Below are positions 9,931-21,047 of a stretch of DNA of 64,000 nucleotides, piece after piece. Below the pieces are notes generated by a model, which saw only the letters and a program-made list of their open reading frames with translations, was not told the DNA's origin and did no database searches. Within the stretch, counting starts at the first letter, position 1, and each line of letters starts with the position of its first letter. The translations under genes and the position numbers were made by a program. Source of the stretch: Zea mays (taxonomy: Eukaryota; Streptophyta; Magnoliopsida; Poales; Poaceae); NCBI RefSeq assembly GCF_902167145.1, contig NC_050099.1:59662942-59726941 (forward strand). Reading direction: 5' to 3'.

Positions 9931-11105
9931 CCGTTGTCCTCTCTGTAGAATAAGCAAAACAGTCTTCTTGGTTGAGAGTTGAATCTCCCGTCAAAGCTAT
10001 GTCCTCCTCTGCCTCTTGGGGCCGGTGGTCTGAAGGAGCTTTGTTGGGCCCCTGTTGACTGGGAACTGTTGTTGGTGTCCTTGGTTATGATTGTTCCTAT
10101 CCTCACTTTGACTCGGATTGTGTATTGTCCTGACATGCCTTGGATGAAGCCTTCCTTTGAAGCCCCTGGTCTTCTCAAAATATATGTAGGCTTCCTCCCT
10201 TCTTTGTCAGAAATCATTGTCGGCTCTGATATATTCATCCATCTTTTGGAGAAGCTTCTCCAGGGTTTGGGGGGCTTTCTAGCGAAATATTGTGCCGTTA
10301 GACCTGGACGAAGTCCTTTGATCATGGCCATAATAACAATCTTATTTGGCACTGTTGGCACCTGAGCTCTAAGGCGTAACCTTTTGACATATGGCTGCAG
10401 GTACTCCTTGTGGTCCTGTGTGCACTGGAATAGAGCTTGGGCGTTCACTGGCTTCGTCTGAAAACCAGTGACTAACATATCCTTCAACTTCTGCCATGAT
10501 GTGATTGTTCCTAGTTTGAGAGAAGAATGCCAAGTTTGAGCAACACTTTCTGACTACCATGATGAAGGACTTTGCCATGACAGATGTGTTGTCACCATAT
10601 GATGATATGGTTGCTTCATAGCTCATTAGAAACTGCTTCGGGTCTGAGTGACCATCATACATGGGAAGCTAGGGTGGCTTGTATGATGGTGGCCATGGGA
10701 CAGCCTACAACTCTGTAGCTAGAGGGGAAGCATCATCAAAAGAAATGTTATCACAGTGAAAATCATCATACCACATGTCATCATGGATGAGGCCTTCTTG
10801 ATGAAGATCACTTTGTTGTGGTTTGTGCCCTTGCTCAGTGTCTTGCGCAATATGTCGCATTTACTCAGTTGCTTCATCAATCTTCCTATGGAGCTCAACC
10901 AGCCGAAGCATCTTTTCCCTTCTTTTTCCACCTGCTGATGAATAGCTTCTAGGTTGCTAATTTCTTGGTCTAGCTCTTCGTTGTGAGGTGTTGGGCTAGT
11001 AGCTTTCCTCTTCTGGCTTCGGGCCTCCCTTAGAAGGAGCCCATCTTGATTGGTGTCCAAGGGAGCGAGGACAACCCCTGGTGTCGTTGTCTTCTTTGGC
11101 GGCAT
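9931..11105 (-). pseudogene. Decayed gag of family G
   Basis: It starts at ATG 11105 (MPPKKTTTPG...) and matches the intact gag at 60598-62115 along its length. Shared motifs include LREARSQKRKA, the MYDGHSDPKQFLMSYEATISSYG block, and the KGLRPG and AQYFARKPP motifs. Frameshifts near 10700 and in 10369-10500 split it into at least three frames. The zinc finger reads CLFYRED where the intact copy has CLFCGED, and it ends there because element A is inserted. It is non-functional. Confidence 0.85.
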
Positions 11106-11171
11106 GATGAAGGTGCTTGCAGAGTTCCCTTAACGAAGGTGGTCGTTGAGTTCACCGGAGGTGGGCGCCAA

Positions 11172-11753
11172 TGTTGGTTACTTGTTTTTTATTGCTGTGA
11201 ACCAGAAATAAGGCAACACAAGACGAAGGTCATGAAGAATAAGTCTTCATTATTCACTAATATAAGAACATTATTACAGATGTAACATTATGTTATTTAC
11301 TCATTTCATATCAAATGTAAAACAATGTTTCAATCCATTTCATATGTCAATAAATTGATACAAAATGTACATTAAATTTGTACCTTCGGCTTGCTCGAAG
11401 GTAAAAAGAGTGAGCACAATTCCAATCTAGCGTGAACAGTACGGGGGTACTGTTCATCAATTTATAGGGAGTGGTACAACTCTGTATGATATTACATTCA
11501 TGCCCTCATAGATTACACACAAAGTTTACAAATACCACAAGGACAACACTGTCATTTGCTTCTAGCAACTAGGATAACACCTTCTTCTTGTATCGTCTTC
11601 CTACGTCATTGTGACGAAGCTAACTTCGCTGTGCTTCCACTATTCTGTGCCAAAGCTGTTATGACTCTGAAGCTCCTGTAACTTTAGTAATATGCTGATA
11701 ACAAATGGTTAGCCGTGTTTTTGAGGACCTTAGGAAGACGAAAACCCCCAACA
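11172..11753 (-). repeat. 5' LTR of family G
   Basis: It is 582 bp on the minus strand, from TGTTGGGGGTTTTCG at 11753 to GTAACCAACA at 11172. A TATA-like CTATAAATT is at 11461-11469. A perfect inverted repeat (TGAACAGTAC, GGGG, GTACTGTTCA) is at 11433-11456. It is about 100 bp shorter than the other copies. Confidence 0.85.
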
Positions 11754-13704
11754 AATACCACTTTTATAATCCAACCGATTTAATCATGGCCGCTAGTTTC
11801 ATATCGAATGGCCCACGGGCCCTAATACCCATTCGACCATGGTTATTTTCATAGGAGCCCCTGGAAAAGTCAGATATCAACCCCTGCTCCGCTCTTGTTC
11901 AAAAACCATTGCAAACAAGCCTAGATTTTTTATGTAACCGACCCCAAGTTTTAATGAAATAGCACCTACAGTCCCTCAGTGCTTAATAATTGCAAAGTTA
12001 ATTCTGAAAATGAAATTTTGGTATAAAAATAATCTTTAGAACCTAGGAAATTTGTATTTTCTCCAATATAGCTTCGATCTAACCTGTTCCAGTTGTGTTA
12101 GCTTTATATTAATGTTGCCTACATGTTAGCTATATATGTTCTAGTGTTTTTTGAAATAATTAAATATTTTTATCAGATTAACTTTTCTAAACTAAGTTAA
12201 TGTGGCATTTAAATTGACTAAGCTATGATTTAGTCATAACCTAAAATAAAAATGAATAAAGTTAGTAATATCTTTTTTCACATGATTGTATTAATAAACA
12301 TAGTATATATTTTTATTACCTAAACACCTAAAATCGGAGTTACCTGAACTGTAACTCCGATTTTAATGGTTCTCGAACCTACAATCTCGTAGCGACGCGT
12401 AGAATATTCTCACACAGTTTGTTCGTATGCTTTGGTGTAATGTTACTATATCCATTATTTGCTTGATTTGTATGTATTGCTACAAGTAGCAGCGAGGTCA
12501 CGAGAGACCTGAAGACCCACTTGGTGAAGTACTTGGAATCTCAAGTCATAGGCAAGTTGTGCCCTTGATCACTCTTCTTTACCCAATAATGTTCATGTTA
12601 ATCATTATGATCTGCATAGGTTAATTTTGATGGGACCCAATAGGTCACCCTAGTTTGGTCTTCTTTATACTTTGTTTACCACTGAACTTTTGGGTAGTAT
12701 ATGCTATTGCTCTATGTGGTTTTGGGTATTAAGATACATATTATTCATGATCATGCTATTTACTGATTTTAAGTTGTTCATGATAAGACCATCGTGTTAA
12801 TTGAAACATGGAGCTTAACTTGAGCTAACCGTGCTACAACAAGGGTGGTATGGGACGCCCTTGGCTGGCTAATTAGGAAAGCTAGTGGATGACTACCTTA
12901 CCCGAAATGGGCAAGGGCGGTAGGGGAGTTGTCGGTATGGGGAGGTTCTTGGGTTGATCATGTTGCAATGACTATTCAGATGGGGGATTCCTATATCGCT
13001 CTCCTCATAAATCGTAGCGGGTTTTCTAAAGCTAGTGGAACTTTTTAAAGGCCTCATAGTGCTACCCTGCCTTGTCTCCTTGGCCGAGATGAATGGGAAG
13101 TCGCGATCTGTTGGTAACTGGGTAACACGACTTGTGGGTAAAGGGCGCAACCTCTTCAGAGTGTAAAATTGGTATATCAGTCGTGCTCATGGTCATGAGC
13201 GACTCAAGACTATCACATAATTAAATTATGAAATTAAAGTTAATCTATCATTTGCATTGCATTGTGGAATTATTATTAATTTTGATCCCTTATTTATTTA
13301 GGATGGTATGTACTTAAACTTAGTAACTGCTTATAAAACTTTGACCAACTTTAAAAGCAATTCTCAGCTCTAATCATCTTCTTGCTGAACGATGAACGTA
13401 TGTGAGCTCACCCTTGCTATACTCACATCCTCCAGGTCAAGGACAGGTACCATAGGATAAGGAGCATGAAGGATGCCGCGATGAGTTTGTGAGAGGTCTA
13501 GGCCGTCGTCTCCGAGTCAATTATGGTTGCAGAGGATCATTGTCTTTGTATGATGTAATTATTTAGTTATTTTGTATAGAACTTCTATTATATAGTTAAT
13601 ATGTGACATTCGTTTCTATACCATGAGTCATCATATGTGTGAGACTTGATCCTAGCACACATTTGAGACGCACCCAGTTTTACCCCTTAAATCCGGGTGT
13701 GACA
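11754..13704 (+). repeat. Del/Tekay-type LTR, plus orientation, 5'-truncated
   Basis: It ends at 13704 in AAATCCGGGTGTGACA, the LTR 3' terminus of this group. It contains the GGCAAGTTGTGCCC, GGTTAATTTTGATGGGACCCAATAGG and CAGAGTGTAAAATTGGTATA blocks in the order seen in the complete plus-strand LTR at 21048-24187. The 5' start is lost at 11754, where the family-G element lies. No coding sequence is seen. Confidence 0.75.
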
Positions 13705-16462
13705 CGAGCCACTCATGATTGTGAGCATGACTAATATATCAACTTTACACTCTGCAGAGGTGTCACATCTTTACCAATAAGTTGTGATACCCATCTTCCA
13801 CGGGGTCATGAATCACATACACCTCTTTCAAGGAGGCGATGTGGGGTGTCACTATAAGACCTTTCCAAAGTTCCACTAGCATGTGAATACCCGCTACAGA
13901 TTCAGGCAGAAGGAAGCATAGACCTTTTTCAACGGTCTGTAATCCCATTGCAGTAATTACAGCCAACACTATGCTTGCATGACTTACTCCCCGCTTGCCC
14001 CTTTCGGGTAAGGATTCTCACACACTAGCTTTCCTAATTAATTGTCCAAGAGCGTCTCATTCCACTTTTGTGGTAGCACTGTTGTCTCAGGTTGGCGCTC
14101 CATGTTCCATTTAAACACAATAATCTTATAATGCATAATTATAAAACCATCCATAATAATAGAACATGATCATAGTTCACATGTATCATTAACCCCAAAA
14201 CCAAGTAGAGTAATAGCAAGGCAACCCAATAATTCATTTCTATGCAAGGCTAGTTAAACAAAACTAGGTAACCTAAGAGGTCCCATCAATTTAACCTAAC
14301 TGTGTAGTGTTGAGAATAGAATCATAGATATTGTTAGGTCAAAAAATGTGATGAAGGACACAACTTGCCTTTTACTTGCATTAATCTGCTGCTCAAAATC
14401 TTCAAATATGTTGACCTTCAGATCCACGTAGGCTCGCCTGTCTAATTGCATCAGTACAAACATACATGCAAATAATAATTGAAAATAATATTACACCAAA
14501 CATGGTAAACAACTGTCTAATAAAATTCTACACGTTGAGAGGAAACCCTAGGTTCAAGAACCACTAAAATAGGAGTTAAAATGTAAAAGATATGGATTTT
14601 CTAAGTTTCTAGGTATTTTAATACTTATTTTACACTTAAGAATGCTTTTATGAGGTTTTCCATGATTTTCTTAATTTATTTTATTTGTTTTTCTCAAGAA
14701 TAGGATGGCGTGTTCCATATTACAGAAGTTTGTGGTTGCTTTTCTTAAAAACATGGCTTTATTGTAATGATTTCTAAACTGGCAAGGACTGCGGGTGAAA
14801 ACAGCTAAAGACCAAGGGCATCTTTGAAACAAACCCCGGTTAACCTACTCACGTGCAACTGATGGCCACAGAATCTCCATCTGACGACCACAGTTTAATG
14901 AATCCAAGGGGTACACACGTTCTAATCTTGGTCGTTCGTTCGTAGATCAACGGCCAGTGTCGTTTCTTCTTCACTCGACGTCGGGAGACGACGTTCTCCG
15001 AGCCGCCCCGGCGGCGCTTCGCTGGTGCATGGCATTCACACCATCAAGCACCCCGAGTTGAACACTAAGGGGCTGTATACGTAAAGAAGCACATGACGGA
15101 CTAGGCAGAGACCTCTTTACTGGTGTCAGGGTGACGACCGAGTGCTGGCCATGTGTGCAGCGGCTTGGCGGTGGAGGCAGGCTCTCCGACAGGCAATTGC
15201 GCTTCCCGGGTCATTGTCCATGCTCGCAGAAGTCTCCATTCTTCTCGGTGTCCCCTGGCAACCATCCCCCAGCTCACCAAAGGACGCGGCGGTGTCTATC
15301 CCTTATCGCCTCGGCTCGGTGATGGTGCTCTGCTCCCGCGGCGACGCTATCTGCGTGGTACTTAGGTCCTCAATACATTTATGAGTACTAGTGGACATGG
15401 GCACTCTGAGGCTAGTTTTATGTGTTTTTTTAAATTGGTGCCCTCAGGTTTGGTGGTGTGCTCACATATACCTTTAGTCGTGTTTTTTCTCACCTGTGTC
15501 GTTCCAGTGCTACAGAATAGAAGGGCACATCTGAGTAAAAACACGACTAAGAGTATAGGTAAGCACACCACCAAAACTAAAGGCACTAATTTAAAAAACC
15601 TTAGTTTTATAGTCACAGGGGGTCGAGATCAGAGCGAGGGTCGAGTTTGTTATGATCCTAACGAATTGGCATCGAGTTTGGGCGTTTGGCGTTGAGTTTG
15701 TTACGCGCAGAAGGTAGGAGAAGTTCCTGGGGAGCGGACCCACACGTCATCGCCTCAGTGCCGACGAGAGAGCTGCGAGAAGGGACTGCTGAGTCCGAGG
15801 TCCCACTGGTCAGCGATACGAAAGTTCAGTACGTTGAAAAGTATAGTGCGACTGCCACGCAGGGTCCACCTCTTGGAGCGCACTAGACTGGAGGCTGTCC
15901 CGGGCCACGCGAGGTGGTTTCCTAGGCTCAGAGGAAGGGTGGCCCGCGAGGTAGTATTCCCTTTTCTTTTCTTTTCTTTTCTTTTCTTTTCTTTTCTTTT
16001 CCTGTTTTCATTTCTATTTTATTGTTTTATTTTCTATTTTCAAGTTTCAGTTAAAATCCGAGTCAAAGTTTCAAATCCAAATTAAATGAGCAAATCAAAA
16101 CTCCAGAATGAATGCATAACTTTATTTTAATTTATTATTTATTATGCCATTTAAGCAAATACTTTAAAAATATGCAATTCATGCACACAAAAATAGGAGT
16201 TTTAGAAAAAATAATTTATAATGTATAACTTTTATCAAGGTATGTTTTAATTTAAATTCTTAGAGAGTAAATATAATTATATAGTTTTACAAAGGAATAA
16301 CTTAGTTCATATAGTGTTCCTTTTTATTTAATCTTTTATTATAAACATATCTATTTTGGGAGAATTACCTTCAAGGGTAGAAGTTTTTTTATTTAAGATA
16401 TTTTAATTCAAAACCTTTGGAGAATTTTCCTAAATCCCAAAATATAAATATGAGGTGTTACA
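13705..16462 (-). repeat. Del/Tekay-type LTR, minus orientation, 3'-truncated
   Basis: It ends at 16462 in GAGGTGTTACA (the minus-strand LTR start). At its other end it opens at a point about 570 bases into the LTR, at the block around the ACACTCTGCAGAGG landmark. The missing 570 bases are replaced by the end of the oppositely oriented LTR. It is probably a different subfamily from element A. Short open frames at 15131-15890 look like composition effects. Confidence 0.75.
15960..16001. repeat. (TTTTC)n microsatellite
   Basis: About eight pentanucleotide units of CTTTT lie in the LTR, next to AT-rich sequence. Confidence 0.9.
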
Positions 16463-16467
16463 CCCTC

Positions 16468-19400
16468 TATCACACCCGGTTTTGTAAGGCAAACCGAATG
16501 TGAACCATGTACATGTCCGGACAACGATTAAATAATTGGACATCATCACATATTGCTCAAAATAATAGCGGAAATAAGTACTTTATTACATTATGATGTC
16601 CAAGACATCCACAAAGTCATTAAGTTAAACCATCATCAAACTGTTGAACGAAACGTAATATGATAAGACCTCCCTAGGCAGCTGACTGAGGGTTTGCCAC
16701 TAATCCAATCTTGAACTCGTCGAAGTCCTGAAACTCTTGGAAATCCTCCTTGTTGCCTTCATCTTCTCATGCGCACTGGTTGCAATGGGGATAACCTGAG
16801 GTTTGGTGTTTTTAAGCAAGGGTGAGTACACATCAACATACTCAGCAAATGTCCAAGTGGACTAGCTGTATGTGGGGTTAAGCTTAAAGCAGTTGATTTT
16901 AGTTGGTTAGGTATTTATTGCTAGTAGAAAGCCAAGTTTTAACAATAATCCCTAGTTATGAACCCAAATAGTACTCCCTCCAAGAGGAAATACCAAATAC
17001 CATAAGTATAATCATCATCATAAAAAGTATCCAGAGTAACTCTAATCAAAGGAGCTCCTAAGGCTGCTCATAACCAGAGCACGACTGATATACCAGTTTC
17101 TAACACTATGCAGAGGTTGCACACTTTACCCACGAGTCGTGATTCCTTTTTGCCTTGGGTCGATCAAACTCTCAAACACTACTAAGGTGAATCAGCAAGG
17201 TTTCACTACATAGCCTTTACAAAGATTCCCCTGGTGTGTAGTTGCACGTTAGGTTTCGCTAGTCGTATAAACACAATACTCTTCCCTAAGGTGGGTGAAT
17301 AACAAAACCAAAACGAATGAACCTCAGCACCCACCCTTTAGCAGAGCAAGCACTATGCCCCGACCCCCATTGACAGCACTACGGCAAAGCCAACTACACC
17401 CCCAAGTTCCTCCAATTAATCAGCTAAGTGCATCCCATTCCACCCTCATGGTTGTAATGTTTTCCCGGGTGGTCATCCAGCGAACAGGTTCTTACGGAGA
17501 GGTACTAGAGAAACAACCCGGGTCCCCTAAAGTATCACATGTTCATCATCATAATCCTGATATCGTCAACATACCATAAATGTTCTCATCATGTTCATTG
17601 ATTAAAGTAAAGCAATATCATAATACTAATCATAATAACTAAGTCCCAAAGGGTAATCCAAGGACACAAAAACAGAACACTAGTCAATCCTTAGGTTGAT
17701 CATGGTATGCGGGACAGTAAATTATAAAGTAAGTATGACATAATGGGTTAGAGGACACTTGCCTTCACCAGGTTGCTGCTCAGGGAAGTCTCCTGCAACA
17801 CACTTGGAAACCTCGGATTGCTCGTTGTCTACGCAAAGCAATCATTCATTCAACATACTTGGGGAATAACAAAAGAACAGTACACCAAACATATACAACA
17901 GAGTAAACACATGTTCAATAGATGGTACATGCACTGTTGGGGGCCTTCCTCTTCCGAAGGTCCTAAAAACGTGACTAACCATATGTTTTCAGCATGATTA
18001 TGAATGGTTACAAGAAGCTTCAGCTTTGGAATGGAGGACTTCTCTTATGACAGAATGAAGGAAAATAAAGAATGAGCGACGAAGCTGGAAGCCAAAGGAC
18101 TTCGGCTGGACTTGTTGACGAAGCTCAAGTATGATGATGACTGGAAGAGGATAAAGACCATACAGTCCTTAATAATTCATGTTAAGATTTTAGATAGTTA
18201 CCAGGTACATAAATGTACTTTTATCCGGGCTGCGCCTTGTGCCTATAAATAGATGAACAGTAACACCGTACTGTTCACGCTGGATTGTAATTACTCTTAC
18301 GTCTTCCTCGCATCCTCACCTTCTAGCAAGCCAAAGGTATCAATGTAATATGAATATTATTGATGTTTATTCATGTTCATTGAATATTAATACAAATAGA
18401 AATAGATTATTGATACATAATTATTATTACTTGTTTTCCTTTGTGTTCCTTTACTTTCTTATTTTCATTCACATTTATATGCTGAAATGATGAAGGTATG
18501 TCCTTCATGACCTTCATCTGAAGATCATTATATCTGAGAGGAAATAATGATTCGAAGGACGAAGGTCTTTAACTATTAACAATTGTGTTGCCTTGTTCTT
18601 GATTTATAGCATTTGAGAACAAGTCACCAACATGCACATATGTGAAATCTAGGTTCTCGGGTAGATCACTATGCCTAAGGGTCTACTGTTCTCTAACTAA
18701 GTCTATCTCAGTAAATTAATTACTTAAATAAACTTATTCTAGGGATGAGATTTCATTAAATGAGGTTAGGTCTACAAATTTAGGCACATTAATATTCACT
18801 AGGGTTTTACCATTTATTTTACCTTTAATAAATATTCTATCACTTTAAATTAATCTAGAGACTAGTAACGAAATTGAGACATGAAAATGGTGAATGAATA
18901 CAAATTAAACAGATAGAGAATAACATTATGAACATTTTGCAATTTGAACCACACAATTTGGAGTTCATATGCAAAAGATATGAAATTTACAAGTTTTGGA
19001 ATTCAAAAACATTAAATTAAACCTATTTCTGTGATTAAAATAAAGTCCAGAGGTCTCTCTGTAAGAAATCAGGGACTTAGGTGCAACAAAAACGGACTGT
19101 AGGTTGATTCTCGAAAACCCGAGGGGTTCTTTAACAAAATTTCCAAGCGAAGGGGTATCAGGCGCTCTCGGCCATCCGATCATACATCAACGGCCAAGAT
19201 CAGATCCACGGGCGAACGCGCGCGGGCACAAGCGAGCGCTGACATATGGGCCAGTGTAGTCAGTGGCCCGAGGGTGCGGGCATGCTAACTAGTCGGGCCT
19301 AGCGCCAAGGCGCAGACGTGACGAGTGGGGCCCACGGGCAAGGGCACCCACGCGAAGCGGTATCCAGCGATCTGGATCGTTGAATTAGGGCTAAATGGTA

Positions 19401-20708
19401 GGGATCAGACGCTAGGGGTTAACAGCACGATGGCCGACACTGCTCCATCCGCGGCGGTAAAGTCACTGGAGATGAGGCAGGCGTGGACTCCTGGGGGGTC
19501 TAGGGTCGTCGGAGTTGGCTAGGACAAGTGAGGGGGACCCGGCGAACTAGATGGAGGGTTCCGACCGTGAGAACGGGACTGGAGGCGAGTGAATGGAGGA
19601 GGTGGCGCACCGGGCGGGTCAGGGCTACTCCGACGAGCAATCCCGGCCGCAGAGAGGGGAATCGGGTGCGCCGAGGCTGGCACGGCCTCTGGTGAGGGGC
19701 GAGGAACACCTAGGGCCAAAACACGGGCACGGGGCAGGGCTAAATCAACCGGACGTTGTGCGGGTGCGGCGGACCCGTGAGGTAGAGCTCCGACGAGGGG
19801 TAATTCACTACGGTGAGGTAGAATTAGGACAACCAGAGCACGGGGAAAGGTTCCTTACCTCAGGACGGCGCTCGGAGAGACTCAGCGCAGCATCTGGAGC
19901 TCCAGGTGGACGACACTGCGGGCGCGCTTCTCCGAAGAGCTCGGGCGGAGGCGATTGAGCGCGAGAGAGACCTAGAGCGGGTGAAATGTGGCAGGGGAGG
20001 GAGAGCGGGTGTGGGCGGGGCTGAAAAGGGAGCTGGGGGGCATGGGGGTGCGACGGGGCCGGACTTCTCGGCTTGCATATGTGTGCGGGTTAGCGGTAGT
20101 TGTGGGGAAGATGGGGCTAACAGGCGGGGTCGGAGCGCCAGCGACTACAAGCGTGGGGTGGCTGGTGAGTGGGGCCCGTGGGACAAAGGCACCGGCGCGC
20201 GAGGGGGAAACGATACATTGCTGACGGGATGGGCCTGCAATGTAGAGAGAGAAAGGGTGGCACGCGCGAAGGGAGTGACGCCGATAGGTTGGGCCCACCT
20301 AGCAGAGGGAGAGAGGGGTGGGTGCGCATGGGCGCGAGTTGGGCCTAATGGGCTGAATGGCTGAGAGAGGGAGGGAGCTGGGCTGCTTTCTGTTTTTATT
20401 TTATTCCGAATTTCTAATCCCTTTTCTTTTTATTTTCTCTTTTGAATTTAAATCCAACCAAACCACAAATTAAAATTTGAATATTCCAGACATGTGCATC
20501 AACCAAAAATAAAGTTTAAGCTCAGCATGATCTAACAATTCATGTCTCCCTAGGGTTTAGTCTACTAAAGTAATAATACATCTCCCAAATAAATAAACTC
20601 TATTAAAAGGAAGAGAAAAGAAATCTATAGGGAGGAGAAAAGAGGTAACACCTGAATTTGGTAGATATTAGGGAAGAAATTTTATACCCCCAAATTCAGT
20701 GTGTTACA
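16468..20708 (-). repeat. 3' LTR of element B
   Basis: On the minus strand it runs from TGTAACACAC at 20708 to ...CCGGGTGTGATA at 16468; the terminal TGACA appears mutated to TGATA. Without the nested solo LTR it is about 3.5 kb. 17210-17650 matches bases 1-450 of the window. GC-rich sequence at 19190-20390 gives many spurious frames. Confidence 0.8.
17935..18632 (+). mobile_element. Solo LTR of family G with perfect target duplication
   Basis: It is 698 bp from TGTTGGGGGCCTTCC to GTCACCAACA, flanked by TGCAC on both sides (17930-17934 and 18633-18637). A TATA box (CTATAAAT) is at 18243-18250, followed by the inverted repeat. A single LTR with intact target duplication is the product of recombination between the two LTRs of a complete element. 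Confidence 0.92.
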
Positions 20709-20710
20709 AA

Positions 20711-20721
20711 CCTATCCCCTC
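20711..20721 (-). other. Polypurine tract of element B
   Basis: GAGGGGATAGG on the minus strand lies two bases before the LTR start at 20708. It is the expected primer for plus-strand synthesis. Confidence 0.75.
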
Positions 20722-20743
20722 AAAAAAATCTCACCCTCGAGAT

Positions 20744-21047
20744 TTAGGGTTGGCTAGCAAAGAGCTCGGGATATTTTGCTTTTAGATCATCCTCTCTTTC
20801 CCAGATTGCTTCTTCCTCTAAATGGTCGCCCCACTTGACTTTGCACATTCTGATGGTGCTTCTTTGAGTGACTCTGTCTGCTGTCTCCAGAATCTGAGTT
20901 GACTTCTCAATATATGTTAAATCTTCTTGGAGTTTGAGATCCTCGGTTGGCAATTTCTCTTCTAGCACTCACAAACATTTCTTTACCTGAGATATGTGGA
21001 ACACATCATGCATTGTTATCAAACTTTCTGGTAGGCTGAGCTAGTAT
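20744..21047 (-). pseudogene. C-terminal chromodomain of element B pol
   Basis: The minus-strand frame contains VKWGDHLEEEAIWEREDDL and ends YPELFASQP before a stop. This is the C-terminal chromodomain signature of chromovirus integrases (V-x-W-x(4)-x-EEATWE followed by a YPxLF end), which directs insertion toward particular chromatin. Upstream, on the other side of the solo LTR, the same polyprotein continues as integrase. The HDVFHISQ linker motif is still recognisable at about 20990-21010, although in a different frame from the chromodomain. Confidence 0.8.

Larger units (their letters stand above)
9931..11753 (-). mobile_element. 5' part of a family-G element
   Basis: On the minus strand this is an LTR (11753 to 11172), a PBS (TTGGCGCCCACC at 11160-11171) and a gag that is cut inside its zinc finger by the LTR of element A at 9931. 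The layout and sequence mirror the element at 59857-62115. The other half of the element is not seen. Bases 11754-11758 (AATAC) would be one copy of its target duplication. Confidence 0.85.

Noticed and set aside
19500..20364. Cluster of frames up to 152 codons
   Set aside because: GC-rich part of LTR B, frames on both strands, no protein signature.
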